Below are positions 26,545 to 36,276 of a DNA stretch of 64,000 nt, piece by piece. Positions within the stretch are counted from its first letter, which is position 1, and every line of letters starts with the position of its first letter. A program made the position numbers and the translations under genes. The notes beneath the pieces were generated by a model. The model saw nothing but the letters and a program-made list of their open reading frames with translations, was not told where the DNA came from and searched no databases. Origin of the DNA: Candidatus Kryptobacter tengchongensis (lineage in GTDB: Bacteria; Bacteroidota; Ignavibacteria; Kryptoniales; Kryptoniaceae); contig FAON01000016.1 of the NCBI GenBank assembly GCA_001485605.1, forward strand, positions 1 to 64,000, given 5' to 3'.

Positions 26545-26884
26545 TATAGGGAAACTTGGCGAAGAGATTGCTGTTAAGTTTTTATCTGGTAAAGGATATA
26601 AGATTTTGGAAAGGAATTTCAGATATGGGCATGGTGAAATTGATATAATTGCGATGGACGGTGAAGTTCTTGTATTCGTTGAAGTTAGGACAAAATTTTC
26701 AGATAAATTTGGTATGCCAGAGGATTCTGTTACGCTTAAGAAAAGAAAACAGTTGAAAAAGATTGCATCCGCTTTTCTTGAAACGCACGATGTAAATTTT
26801 TCTGAATGTAGATTTGATTTTATTGGAATAATGTTTAAAAATAGGAAGCCTCAAATAAATCATATTGAAAATGCATTTCAATAA
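26528..26884 (+). CDS. YraN/UPF0102 endonuclease-like protein
   Basis: The 118-residue protein has the UPF0102 core: GKLGEEIAVKFL, GYKILERNFRYGHGEIDIIA and VFVEVRTKF. These residues match the PD-(D/E)xK-type nuclease fold of Holliday-junction-resolvase-like proteins (E26-like Glu, D, E-x-K/R). It usually follows rnhB, as here, so a role in DNA maintenance is inferred. The biochemical activity of the family is not settled. Confidence 0.9.
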   Translation: MMRRNDIGKLGEEIAVKFLSGKGYKILERNFRYGHGEIDIIAMDGEVLVFVEVRTKFSDKFGMPEDSVTLKKRKQLKKIASAFLETHDVNFSECRFDFIGIMFKNRKPQINHIENAFQ

Positions 26885-26901
26885 AAAAGTGGAGGTGCAA
26901 A

Positions 26902-28674
26902 GTGAATCTTGCCCTTGCGATGTTTTTATCAGTTATAGGTTTATTGCTTGGTTTTCTCACCTGGGGTAAATATGTAGCTCACAAAGTGGGTGTGAATCCA
27001 GAAATTCCGACACCAGCGGTTCGGATAAATGATGGGGTTGATTATGTGCCGACCAAACCTCTTGTTCTTCTTGGGCATCATTATGCTTCAATTGCAGCAG
27101 CAGGACCAATTGTTGGTCCAACGCTTGCTTTGATTTATGGCTTTGTTCCCGTGTGGTTATGGCTTTTGCTTGGGGTGATTTTCATTGGAGCGGTTCATGA
27201 TTTTTCGGCATTATTTGTAAGTGTAAGGGAAAATGGTCGTTCAATTGCTCACATAGCAAGGAAAACGCTTGGGAATACTGGTTTTGCTTTTTTTCTTTCA
27301 TTCGCAATTTTGCTTATTATGCTTGTAAATGCTGCTTTCCTTCAACTTACGGCGATAGCTTTAACCTCTTATTATCCAATTTCAAAGCTTGGGCTTCCTC
27401 CTGATCAAACGCTTTTGAAAACGGAGATTATAAATGGTGAGGTCTATGGTAAGATAGGGGGTATAGCCTCAACCTCTGTTATAATTATCACGGTCTTTGC
27501 TCCGTTTATCGGTTATTTGCTATACAAAAAACACATAAAAACATATATTGCAAGCATCATCGCTTTAGTTATAGCTTTATTTTCGGTCATCATTGGTTTT
27601 AGATATCCCGTTACGCTTGATCCTAAATTATGGATGGTGGTAATTTTGATTTATTCTTTTGTTGCTTCTTGGATACCTGTTTGGATAATTTTACAGCCTC
27701 GGGATTTTATAAATGTTCATTTTCTATACATTGGTCTTTTCAGTTTAGTTTTGGGGATTATCGGGAGCGGTTTTGCTGGTGTTAAAATTCAAATGCCAGC
27801 TTTTAACATAAATTCCGAATCAATAGAAGCTCTCGGGACGGTATGGCCATTTTTATTTGTGACCATAGCGTGTGGGGCTGTTTCAGGGGCTCATGCTTTG
27901 ATTGCAACTGGAACAACATCAAAACAGCTTGCTAATGAAAAGCACGCTCATCTTATTGGGTACGGTGCGATGCTTCTTGAGTCATTGCTTGGGCTTTCAG
28001 TTGCACTTGCGATACTTGGTGCGGTTGATTTTGAGCATTATAAGGAGATTGTGTGGCCAATGCAGGGAGGTCACCTGAGACAGGGGAATGCACCGCTTGC
28101 TTTCGCTGTAAGCGTTGGTAAAACACTTAACACAGGACTTGGAATACCTATCTCGTATGGAACTATATTTGGAATTTTAATGCTTGAGGGATTTTTGGTA
28201 ACAACAATTGACACCCTCTTTAGATTAATGAGATATTTCTTTGAGGAGTTATGGAATGTTTTATTTGTTAAAAAACCAGCAATTTTAAATTCAAGGGTTT
28301 TCAATTCAATTTTAGGTATAGCGCTCACGGCGTTGCTTGCTTTTACTAACGGTTATCAGAAAATTTGGCCCATATTTGGTTCGGCAAACCAACTTTTAGC
28401 AGCTCTCACACTGGTTGCTGTAACTGCATGGTTTGCTCAAAGGTCTGTTAAAGCATATTTTGCTGCTATTCCCGCTGGATTTATGATTTTGACGACAATA
28501 GCTTCGCTTTCTATCCTCCTGAAAAGATATATTGAATCAAAGAACTTAACATTAACCATAACCGATATTCTTTTGCTATTTTTAGCTATCGGAGTTGTAC
28601 TTTTGACATTTAAATACTTTTTCAAACTTCGCCATGAATTGGAAAGGGAGAAGGTCGCAGAACCAGTGAAGTAG
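26902..28674 (+). CDS. cstA: Carbon starvation protein CstA-like transporter
   Basis: CstA-type proteins import peptides or pyruvate across the inner membrane. The 590-residue polytopic protein has about 16 helices and typical segments HHYASIAAAGPIVGP, GAVHDFSALFVSVRENGRS and FGSANQLLAALTLVA. The start is GTG, supported by GGAGGTG eight bases upstream. E. coli CstA is about 700 residues; this shorter form is common outside the enterics. The likely substrate cannot be chosen from the sequence. Confidence 0.93.
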   Translation: MNLALAMFLSVIGLLLGFLTWGKYVAHKVGVNPEIPTPAVRINDGVDYVPTKPLVLLGHHYASIAAAGPIVGPTLALIYGFVPVWLWLLLGVIFIGAVHDFSALFVSVRENGRSIAHIARKTLGNTGFAFFLSFAILLIMLVNAAFLQLTAIALTSYYPISKLGLPPDQTLLKTEIINGEVYGKIGGIASTSVIIITVFAPFIGYLLYKKHIKTYIASIIALVIALFSVIIGFRYPVTLDPKLWMVVILIYSFVASWIPVWIILQPRDFINVHFLYIGLFSLVLGIIGSGFAGVKIQMPAFNINSESIEALGTVWPFLFVTIACGAVSGAHALIATGTTSKQLANEKHAHLIGYGAMLLESLLGLSVALAILGAVDFEHYKEIVWPMQGGHLRQGNAPLAFAVSVGKTLNTGLGIPISYGTIFGILMLEGFLVTTIDTLFRLMRYFFEELWNVLFVKKPAILNSRVFNSILGIALTALLAFTNGYQKIWPIFGSANQLLAALTLVAVTAWFAQRSVKAYFAAIPAGFMILTTIASLSILLKRYIESKNLTLTITDILLLFLAIGVVLLTFKYFFKLRHELEREKVAEPVK

Positions 28675-28954
28675 TAGGATGATTGCGTTGAGAAATTTGG
28701 CGATGTGAAGTTTCCTGTGTAATTTAAAGACAAAGGGAAAAATTTTAATAATTTTTTGGGATGAAGGTAATGAGGCGGTTAAGACGATTAAGATGTTGTC
28801 ACAGCAAAGAGAGAAGCGTTAAGAAAATATTGATAATTGAAATTGACACAGGTGTTTGTGTCCTTTGCGATGAGCAATGAGAGTATAAAACCATTTAGTT
28901 GAATTTAGATAAGGTTTTTGATATGTTAAATTCAAAGAATTAAGTGTTGTAAAG
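28675..28954 (+). promoter_or_regulatory. Gene-free leader with promoter for the propeller protein
   Basis: This 280-bp gap lies between cstA and the large repeat protein. TTGAAT (28899-28904) and TATGTT (28922-28927) are 17 nt apart and form a credible promoter with a start near 28934, about 20 nt before the ATG at 28955. A short hairpin, GACACA/TGTGTC (28845-28862), has no T-run. A 39-codon frame at 28761-28880 lacks a ribosome site and recognisable content, so I do not call it a gene. Confidence 0.5.
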
Positions 28955-31900
28955 ATGAGGCGATTAAAATTTTTTATCCTGCTTTTTGTTTTCTCTGTTA
29001 AGTTAGATGCGCAGACTATAGAGGAGAACTTCTGGGTAACTAATGGAACTGTTTGGGCTACTGCAAAAGATGGGAATATATTGTATTTTGGGGGAATTTT
29101 TACTCAAGTTTACAGACCAATAGTGGGCGAAGCGATTGTTGATAGGTTTACAGGTGATGCATATCTTAATTTTCCCAGAGTTTATAATGGCGTAAATCCC
29201 GGAATAGTATACGCAGTTATAAGCGATGGAAACGGGGGATGGTATATAGGAGGAAATTTTACGCAAGTTGGAAATGTAGCAAGAACAAATATTGTTCATA
29301 TTTTGCCTGATGGCTCAGTTGATCTATCTTTCCTTCCTAACGGAGCTAATAATATTGTAAGAGCGCTTGCTGTAGATGGGAATTATCTTTATGTTGGTGG
29401 GGATTTTACGAATATAAACGGGGTTGCAAGGAATAGAATTGCAAGAATTAATTTGGCAAATGGAAGCGTTGACTTATGGAACCCAAATGCTAATTCTAGT
29501 GTATATTCCATCTTACCTTATGGAGGGGTTGTTTATGTTGGTGGCACTTTTACATCAATTGGGGGAGTGACAAGAAATCGGCTTGCTGCACTTGATGTAA
29601 CAACTGGGAATCCAACTACATGGAACCCAAATGTTGGAAACGGAGCAGTGATGACAATGGCTATATATCCGTCAACTGGTACTTTATTTATCGGTGGAAC
29701 GTTTACAAATATAGCTGGGATTGTTAGGAATCGTATTGCTGGGGTTAGCATATCAACAGGTGCGGTTACATGGTATCCGGCAGGTGGAGCGAATAACACT
29801 GTTTATTCACTTGCTATCGGTATTTCATATGGCGATTTTTTATTTGTTGGGGGAGCTTTTACAACTATTGGAGGAATCGCGAGAAATCGTTTGTGCGCTT
29901 TTAATTTGTCTACGCCAGGTATTCCATTAGAACCATGGAATCCAAACGCAAACAATACTGTATATTCAGTTTATGTTATGGGCATGGAACTTTATGTCGG
30001 TGGTGCTTTTACGCAAATATCAGGGCAGGTGAGAAATAGAATTGCAAAATTTGATTTTTCAACTTCAGTTGCAGTTTTAACCTCATGGGATCCGTCAGCG
30101 TTTAACAACACTGTTTTTACATTGGGAGGTTATAATGATAGAATTTATATCGGGGGAAATTTCGGTGGCATCAATTCCAGGGCAAGAAGTAATTTAGCAA
30201 GCATTGATTTATCAACCGGAAATTTAACGAGTTGGAATCCGGGGACGAATAACACAGTTTTAGCCATGCATATTGCCGGAGGTTATCTTTTCATAGGTGG
30301 ACAATTTACAAATGTGGCAGGTCAAGCGAGAACGAGATTAGCTTCGTTTAATTTGAATGACGGAAGTTTAACCTCATGGAATCCATCTGCAAGTGGTGAT
30401 GTGAGATGTTTTGCTTCTTCTGGTTCAATTCTCTATGTAGGGGGTGCATTTACAATCATAACTCAGGGGGTTAATCGGACGAGAAATCGTCTTGCTTCAT
30501 TTAGCATTGCTACGGGGCAGTTAACCTCATGGAATCCATCTGCAGATGGCATAGTTTATTCATTGTTCGTATATGGAAATCACCTTTATGTGGGTGGTGC
30601 ATTTACCACGATTGATGGACTTACAAGGAACCGTCTTGCGAAATTTGATATTACAACAGGTGAATTATTGAGTTGGGCACCGAGCGCAAATAATGCTGTA
30701 TGGTCAATTTTAGTGCAGGGTTCAGTGGTTTATGTAGGGGGTCAATTTACAACAATTAACGGAACAGCGAGAAATTATATTGCAAGCATAGATGCGAACA
30801 CGGGTGCGTTACTGTCCTGGAATCCAAATGCAAATAATACAGTATATTCTCTTGCAATTACAGGTACAACGGTCTATTGCGGAGGAGCGTTTACAACTAT
30901 CGGTGGTTCTACAAGAAATCGCCTTGCTGGAATTGATAAAAATACTGGAACCGCGACCCCATGGAATCCGAATGCAAATAATATTGTATATACTTTGCTT
31001 TTGTCAATTGAATCCGGGCGTGTTTATGTAGGTGGACAATTTACTCAGATTATGAATTTTCCCAATCAATCCCTTGCGAGTTTGACAATACCTGATATTA
31101 TGGAGCAACAGCTTGTGGTTGGATTTGCAGTAAGTTCAATTTCTGTTGTGACGGGTTCAACGGGAAACAGTGTTTATGTCCTCCTTAGATGGCTTGATAG
31201 GACGCCACCAGAGCAAGGTGTGTATAGCTTTACATTTGAAATTACAAGTTCAAGTATCAGTGTCAATTCGTCAAATGTTTTTTTACATCCATCAATTTCT
31301 GGAAGTTTCACAATGAATAAGGTAAATATTCCAAATGGTGTGAGGGTCACAATAGTTGGGAATACTTTTTCATCACTTCTTATTGATAATGGGGATTACG
31401 AGGGCTCATATCTTGTTGCGATTTTAAACTTTGATGCCCCATTGGTTGATGGAACTTATTACATAAATTTAGCAAATGTTTCACCGGCAGAGATTCGTCT
31501 TGTTAATCCGCCGCATACTTCTTCATTTTTTGGAATTACAGATGGATACACCACGCTTGAAGTTATTTCATTTACACAATTCCCGATCAGCGTTCCTTAT
31601 TTCATACCGTCTGGCTACACACAAAGCAGAAAATACGGTGATATAAACTGGGATGGGAATATTGATATTTCAGATATTACATCTATTGCCGACATTGTAA
31701 TAGAAAATTATCTTGCTGTTCCAGTAAATGATCCAGTAACGGGGTCAAGGAATTTTTATGGTGGTGGACCCAATCCAAATGATTATGATGGTTCAAATCC
31801 AGATAAAGCAGATAGGAGAAGTGCTGATGTTTATGGAAGCGGTGGAGATGGAGATCCAACGAATGGCGAGGGGGATGATATAATTACACAAATGGATCTT

Positions 31901-32737
31901 GCAGTGGTGGTGGATGCCGTTACCAGTGGAGCATGGCCATCTTATCCGGGAGTTATAAGCGCAATTGTTGGCAAACCAGCTTTTAAAATAGATGAAGAAC
32001 ATGGCAGGGAAAAATTGATGATTTTGAGAAAAGGTGAATCTCAGGCAAATGTGTTTGTCAAATTTGAAATTTTTGAGCCAGGGGACAAGTCAGCCAAGAT
32101 GAGAATTAAGGTTATTAATAATGAAGAAAGATTGCGGGGAATTCAAATTGAGCTTAAAACTTCTATTTTGCAGAGAATAGATGATATCTGGAAAATGCCC
32201 GATGCGGTTGGCTTAAATTTTGTTTGGACAATAAACCAATCTAATAAGCTGGTTATTCTCATCTACGCCGATGGTGGAAAGTATTTTAAAGCTGGCGAAA
32301 GTGTGCTTTTAACAATTCTTATTCCAGGATTAACAATAGAGCAATTAATTGAAGCAGAGCCAGTTATAATTTCAAGCGTTGGTAATGTAAGCAAGATCGC
32401 AATGTTTGAGGTTTCAAACGCGAATTTGAATGAGTTGCCATCTGAGTATAAGTTGTATCCGAATTATCCAAACCCATTTAATTCTGAGACAGTTGTTAAG
32501 TTTGATCTCCCTGAATATTCAAGCGTAAGGTTGATTATATGGGATGTGTTAGGTAGAAGGGTTAGAACTTTGATTGATGGGAATGTTGATCCAGGGCATA
32601 AAGTTGTCAGCTGGGATGGGAGAGACGATTTTGGGATACAGATGAGCTCAGGGGTATATTTCATCACTATGTTTGCAACTTCGCTTGATGGGGGTAGGGA
32701 GTTTAAGGGGGTTAGAAAAATTTTGCTTATCAAGTGA
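28955..32737 (+). CDS. Secreted two-propeller repeat protein with cohesin-, dockerin-like and T9SS domains
   Basis: This 1260-residue protein begins with a signal peptide ending LDAQ. About 30-715 are 14 repeats of ~48 residues with the core LYVGGxFTxIGGxxRNRLA and the end SWNPNANN; 14 suggests two seven-bladed beta-propellers. About 721-885 is a cohesin-like beta-sandwich. About 892-990 is a dockerin-like double EF-hand region (GDINWDGNIDISDITSI and GDGDPTNGEGDDIITQMD), with Asp-rich calcium sites. About 1165-1260 is a type IX secretion C-terminal domain starting LYPNYPNPFN and ending VYFITMFAT...RKILLIK. It is therefore probably exported by T9SS and held at the cell surface. Its ligand is unknown. 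Codon use in the repeats is like its neighbours, though the amino-acid composition is rich in Asn, Gly, Thr and Ser. Confidence 0.85.
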   Translation: MRRLKFFILLFVFSVKLDAQTIEENFWVTNGTVWATAKDGNILYFGGIFTQVYRPIVGEAIVDRFTGDAYLNFPRVYNGVNPGIVYAVISDGNGGWYIGGNFTQVGNVARTNIVHILPDGSVDLSFLPNGANNIVRALAVDGNYLYVGGDFTNINGVARNRIARINLANGSVDLWNPNANSSVYSILPYGGVVYVGGTFTSIGGVTRNRLAALDVTTGNPTTWNPNVGNGAVMTMAIYPSTGTLFIGGTFTNIAGIVRNRIAGVSISTGAVTWYPAGGANNTVYSLAIGISYGDFLFVGGAFTTIGGIARNRLCAFNLSTPGIPLEPWNPNANNTVYSVYVMGMELYVGGAFTQISGQVRNRIAKFDFSTSVAVLTSWDPSAFNNTVFTLGGYNDRIYIGGNFGGINSRARSNLASIDLSTGNLTSWNPGTNNTVLAMHIAGGYLFIGGQFTNVAGQARTRLASFNLNDGSLTSWNPSASGDVRCFASSGSILYVGGAFTIITQGVNRTRNRLASFSIATGQLTSWNPSADGIVYSLFVYGNHLYVGGAFTTIDGLTRNRLAKFDITTGELLSWAPSANNAVWSILVQGSVVYVGGQFTTINGTARNYIASIDANTGALLSWNPNANNTVYSLAITGTTVYCGGAFTTIGGSTRNRLAGIDKNTGTATPWNPNANNIVYTLLLSIESGRVYVGGQFTQIMNFPNQSLASLTIPDIMEQQLVVGFAVSSISVVTGSTGNSVYVLLRWLDRTPPEQGVYSFTFEITSSSISVNSSNVFLHPSISGSFTMNKVNIPNGVRVTIVGNTFSSLLIDNGDYEGSYLVAILNFDAPLVDGTYYINLANVSPAEIRLVNPPHTSSFFGITDGYTTLEVISFTQFPISVPYFIPSGYTQSRKYGDINWDGNIDISDITSIADIVIENYLAVPVNDPVTGSRNFYGGGPNPNDYDGSNPDKADRRSADVYGSGGDGDPTNGEGDDIITQMDLAVVVDAVTSGAWPSYPGVISAIVGKPAFKIDEEHGREKLMILRKGESQANVFVKFEIFEPGDKSAKMRIKVINNEERLRGIQIELKTSILQRIDDIWKMPDAVGLNFVWTINQSNKLVILIYADGGKYFKAGESVLLTILIPGLTIEQLIEAEPVIISSVGNVSKIAMFEVSNANLNELPSEYKLYPNYPNPFNSETVVKFDLPEYSSVRLIIWDVLGRRVRTLIDGNVDPGHKVVSWDGRDDFGIQMSSGVYFITMFATSLDGGREFKGVRKILLIK

Positions 32738-32817
32738 TCTTGTTTATCTTTTTTTGTTTTATTAACTTTTGAATGAAGATAGTAATTTCACGCAGGTAAA
32801 ATTTGTAATAGTTAATC

Positions 32818-33450
32818 ATGTTGAAATACTTCACTGCGTTTTTGCTTGGCTATTTGTTTGGGTCAATCCCGACTGCTTTTATACTTGTTAAGTTATTTAA
32901 GAGGATTGACATCCGCAGGGCAGGAAGTGGAAATGTTGGGGCTTTGAATGCGTATGAGGTTACAGGTTCAGCCTTAATTGGGATTGTGGTTTTAGTTGTT
33001 GATGTTTTAAAGGGTTTTTTCGCTGTTAAAATTTGTCAGGATTTGTTTGCGAATGATTCAATTGTGGTTTTAATTTCAGGTGCTTCATCTGTTCTTGGTC
33101 ATAATTTTTCTGTTTGGATAAGTTTCTATGGTGGGCGTGGGCTTGCTACTTCGGTTGGTGTTTTTATGGCTGTGAATCCTTCATTGATTTTTATTTGGTG
33201 TATTCTGTGGTTAATCGCTTATGCAAAAATTCAAAATGTTCACGCTGGAAATATATGGGCAACTATTTTTACCCCTTTGGTTATCGCTCCAGTTGTTAGA
33301 TTTTTTAATTCGTTTAGCCGTATAAATACGAGCAATGAGAATTTTATCCTTTTTGTAATTTTAATTTCGCTGTTAATTTTCATCAAACATTTTAAGCCAC
33401 TTGTTCAACTTTTCAGAGAGAGAAAAATTTTAAAAAATAAATTTCGGTAA
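32818..33450 (+). CDS. plsY: Glycerol-3-phosphate acyltransferase PlsY-like
   Basis: PlsY uses acyl-phosphate to acylate glycerol-3-phosphate in the first step of phospholipid synthesis. The 210-residue polytopic protein has LLGYLFGSIPTAF, RRAGSGNVGALNAY and FYGGRGLATSVG. The last motif usually reads GGKGVAT and the second GSGNxGATN, so both are divergent: Arg replaces Lys. This could be a variant PlsY or a paralogue with a different acceptor. htrA follows 4 nt later. Confidence 0.85.
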   Translation: MLKYFTAFLLGYLFGSIPTAFILVKLFKRIDIRRAGSGNVGALNAYEVTGSALIGIVVLVVDVLKGFFAVKICQDLFANDSIVVLISGASSVLGHNFSVWISFYGGRGLATSVGVFMAVNPSLIFIWCILWLIAYAKIQNVHAGNIWATIFTPLVIAPVVRFFNSFSRINTSNENFILFVILISLLIFIKHFKPLVQLFRERKILKNKFR

Positions 33451-33454
33451 AGCG

Positions 33455-34666
33455 ATGTTTAAAGGTGCGAGGAAAGGTTTTCTCTTTTTTGGCTTTTTAT
33501 CTGTTTTGTTGATAGGTATGCTCGTTGGATATTCTATAAACTCGCTCACTGCAAGCGTGAATCATAATAATTCTCATTCAGTTGAAGGAAAAGTTTATAG
33601 TGAGTCAAATCATCTTGAAGTTTCACATTATGATGTTACGCAGAATGTTTATGATGCGAGGCATAATGCAATTACAAAAGCAGTTGCGAAGGCAAGTCCT
33701 GCTGTCGTTGGTATAAATGTGACCGCAATTGAGGAATACACCGATCCTTTCTTTAGATTTTTTGAGGACGATCCATTTTTCAGATACTTCTTTGGTGATA
33801 GGTTCAAATATCGTGTCCCTGTTAGAAGTCTTGGTTCAGGGTTTATAATCTCGCCCGATGGTTATATAGTTACAAATGAACATGTAATCGGGAATGCAAG
33901 AGAAATTGTTGTAACTCTTTCAACTGGAGAAAAATATAAAGCAAGGCTTGTGGGTAAAGACCCTGTATCTGATATCGCTGTTTTAAAAATTGATGTAAAG
34001 GAGAAATTGCCATATCTTGTATTTGGAAATTCTGATGATGTTATAATTGGTGAATGGGCAATTGCGATGGGGAATCCATTTGGTTTATTTGAACTTGGGA
34101 ATAAGCCGACCGTTACGGTTGGAGTGATAAGTGCGGTTAAAATGAACCTTCACTCGGTTGGGGGAAGGATTTATAAAGATATGATTCAAACCGATGCAGC
34201 AATTAACAGTGGGAACAGCGGTGGACCGCTTTTGAATGCATTGGGTGAGGTGATAGGGATTAACACTGTTATTTATACCCCAAATCAGGGAAATGTTGGG
34301 GTTGGATTTGCAATCCCGATAAACAGAGCTAAAGTTATAATTGATGAACTTATCAAGAAGGGGAAGATTGAGCGTGATTTCAGAATTGGGATGAGAGTTC
34401 AAACCCTTGATGAGAACTTAGCGAAGTATTTTAATCTTTCAAAAACAGAAGGAGTTATAGTTACTGATGTAGCTTCAGGAAGCCCGGCGCAAAAAGCTGG
34501 ACTTAAAGAGGGTGATTTAATTATTGAAGTTAATGGTGAACCGATAAAGGATGAACAAAGCTTGATTGAGATAATTCAGATGGCGAAGGTTGGTGATGTT
34601 TTAAGTTTCAAAGTGATAAGAGATGGGAAAGAGGTTATAATTAAAATGAAACTTGAAAAGGCATAA
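33455..34666 (+). CDS. HtrA/DegP-type serine protease, membrane-anchored
   Basis: This periplasmic quality-control protease has an N-terminal helix (7-29) without an obvious cleavage site, so it is probably anchored. The trypsin-like triad is H143 (TNEHVI), D173 (SDIAVLKID) and S255 (NSGNSGGPL), followed by one PDZ domain (about 300-400, [19 protein letters not shown]). One PDZ is the DegS-like layout; DegP and DegQ have two. A Phe-rich segment before the protease domain ([15 protein letters not shown]) resembles the LA loop of other HtrA proteins. The stop codon overlaps the purB start by 1 nt (TAATG). Confidence 0.94.
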   Translation: MFKGARKGFLFFGFLSVLLIGMLVGYSINSLTASVNHNNSHSVEGKVYSESNHLEVSHYDVTQNVYDARHNAITKAVAKASPAVVGINVTAIEEYTDPFFRFFEDDPFFRYFFGDRFKYRVPVRSLGSGFIISPDGYIVTNEHVIGNAREIVVTLSTGEKYKARLVGKDPVSDIAVLKIDVKEKLPYLVFGNSDDVIIGEWAIAMGNPFGLFELGNKPTVTVGVISAVKMNLHSVGGRIYKDMIQTDAAINSGNSGGPLLNALGEVIGINTVIYTPNQGNVGVGFAIPINRAKVIIDELIKKGKIERDFRIGMRVQTLDENLAKYFNLSKTEGVIVTDVASGSPAQKAGLKEGDLIIEVNGEPIKDEQSLIEIIQMAKVGDVLSFKVIRDGKEVIIKMKLEKA

Positions 34667-35970
34667 TGATCCCGAGATATACAAGACCTGAAATGGAAAA
34701 GATATGGTCGGATGAAAACAAGTTTAACATCTGGCTTCAAATTGAGATACTTGCTGTTGAAGCGCATTCAAAACTTGGGCTTGTTCCAGAGTCGGCGGTT
34801 GAAGAGATAAAGAATAAAGCAAGATTTGATGTTAAAAGAATTCTTGAAATTGAAGCAAAGGTAAAGCATGATGTTGTTGCTTTTTTGACAAGTGTTTCTG
34901 AAAGTGTTGGCGATGTCTCAAAGTATATACATTATGGGATGACCTCTTCAGATGTTCTTGATACTTGTCTTGCAGTTCAAATGAAACAAGCCGGGGAAAT
35001 TATACTTGATGACCTTGAGAAATTATCTCAGGTTTTAAGAGAAAAGGCAATCAAGCACAAATATACTATAATGATTGGGCGAACACATGGTGTTCACGCT
35101 GAGCCGATAACTCTTGGTTTTAAATTTGCGCTTTGGTTTGAGGAGACAAAGAGAAACATTGATAGAATGAAAAGGGCAGTTGAAAATATATCTTATGGTA
35201 AAATTGCTGGCGCAGTTGGAACTTATGATAATGTTAACCCTTTTGTTGAAAAATATGTCTGTGAAAAACTTGGTTTGAAGGTTGAGCCAGTTTCAACGCA
35301 GATAATCCAAAGGGACAGGCATGCTGAATATCTAACGACGCTTGCCATCATTGCTTCATCGCTTGAGAAATTTGCAACTGAGATAAGACATCTTCAAAGA
35401 ACCGAGGTCCTTGAAGCGGAAGAGTATTTTTCCGAGGGACAGAAAGGTTCATCCGCCATGCCACATAAGCGAAATCCGGTAAGATGTGAGAGAATATCCG
35501 GGCTTGCGAGGGTTGTGAGAGCAAATGCTCTTGCTTCGCTTGAAAATATAACACTTTGGCATGAAAGAGATATATCTCATTCTTCGGTTGAAAGAATAAT
35601 TATTCCTGATAGCACAACAATTGTTGATTTCATGTTAAATGAGATGATTGACATAATTGACAAACTTCTTATTTACCCTGATAGAATGTTGAAAAATTTG
35701 AGTTTGACAAATGGTTTGATTTTTTCTCAAAAGGTTTTGCTTGCTTTGATTGAAAAGGGGTTAACACGGGAAAAAGCGTATGAACTTGTTCAAAGGAACG
35801 CAATGAAATGCTGGAAGACAGGGGAAAGGTTTGCTGAACTTTTAAAGAGAGATCCCGATGTTTCAATGTATATGAGCGATATGGAAATTGAAAAAATCTT
35901 TGATTATGGAAGTGTCCTTGAGAAAATTGACTTTATCTTTGAGAGAATCGGAATTGAAAAGCAAAGTTAA
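34666..35970 (+). CDS. purB: Adenylosuccinate lyase
   Basis: PurB cleaves SAICAR and adenylosuccinate, releasing fumarate, in purine synthesis. The 434-residue protein has [10 protein letters not shown], the general-base region [14 protein letters not shown] and the signature [11 protein letters not shown] with the catalytic Ser loop. Length is normal for the short (Thermotoga/Bacillus-like) type. The start overlaps the htrA stop by one base, so it depends on translational coupling. Confidence 0.96.
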   Translation: MIPRYTRPEMEKIWSDENKFNIWLQIEILAVEAHSKLGLVPESAVEEIKNKARFDVKRILEIEAKVKHDVVAFLTSVSESVGDVSKYIHYGMTSSDVLDTCLAVQMKQAGEIILDDLEKLSQVLREKAIKHKYTIMIGRTHGVHAEPITLGFKFALWFEETKRNIDRMKRAVENISYGKIAGAVGTYDNVNPFVEKYVCEKLGLKVEPVSTQIIQRDRHAEYLTTLAIIASSLEKFATEIRHLQRTEVLEAEEYFSEGQKGSSAMPHKRNPVRCERISGLARVVRANALASLENITLWHERDISHSSVERIIIPDSTTIVDFMLNEMIDIIDKLLIYPDRMLKNLSLTNGLIFSQKVLLALIEKGLTREKAYELVQRNAMKCWKTGERFAELLKRDPDVSMYMSDMEIEKIFDYGSVLEKIDFIFERIGIEKQS

Positions 35971-36276
35971 ATTTCCCTGTGTATTTTTTGCGGATTGACA
36001 GTGGTGAACTTAAACCAGAAGTTGTTGAAAAGTTAAGGAAAATCTTTAAATGTAAGAAAAAGTTTTTAAGTCGTAATGAATTCCAGAAGAAATTAGAAGA
36101 ATCTTTACATGCTGAAACTATCTTTATGTGAGAAATCTTTGCCGATGAATGGAAGGATAAGTTTAGTAAGATTGGAGATCACAGAGACTCGGTTGATGGG
36201 AGATGGAAATTATCTCAATTCGCTTGATTTAACATAGAGGTGAAATTTACAAGTAAAACAAAAAGGAGAAACTGAC
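35971..36276. other. 306-bp gap holding a decayed small gene
   Basis: Most of the gap is taken up by the broken frame described at 35979-36227. The last 40 bases hold the ribosome site of the aldehyde dehydrogenase (AAAAGGAGAAAC). No RNA gene, hairpin terminator or clear promoter was seen, so purB may lack its own terminator. Confidence 0.5.
35979..36227 (+). pseudogene. Broken small ORF with in-frame TGA
   Basis: From GTG 35979 a frame runs 50 codons to TGA at 36129-36131, then continues in the same frame for 31 more codons to TGA 36225-36227. Both parts look like protein: GELKPEVVEKLRKIF, SRNEFQKKLEESLHAETIF, then EIFADEWKDKFSKIGDHRD. Composition is charged and helical. I recognise no family. 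The simplest reading is a nonsense-mutated remnant, also lacking a clear start. Recoding (selenocysteine) is not supported, as no Sec machinery or SECIS-like hairpin was seen, and TGA serves as a normal stop elsewhere (e.g. nadE-side genes, ubiA, ispD upstream gene). Confidence 0.45.

Noticed and set aside
28761-28880. 39-codon ORF before the propeller protein
   Set aside because: No ribosome site, no recognised motif, basic and Cys-containing but ordinary for chance; overlaps the hairpin in the leader.
32731-32756. Terminator CAAG-TGAT-CTTG with T-rich tail at the end of the propeller gene
   Set aside because: The stem has only 4 bp and includes the stop codon; T-rich tail alone is not enough to call it.
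36129-36131. TGA as selenocysteine codon in the small broken ORF
   Set aside because: No SECIS-like hairpin after it, no Sec genes in view, and TGA is used as a stop in normal genes here.
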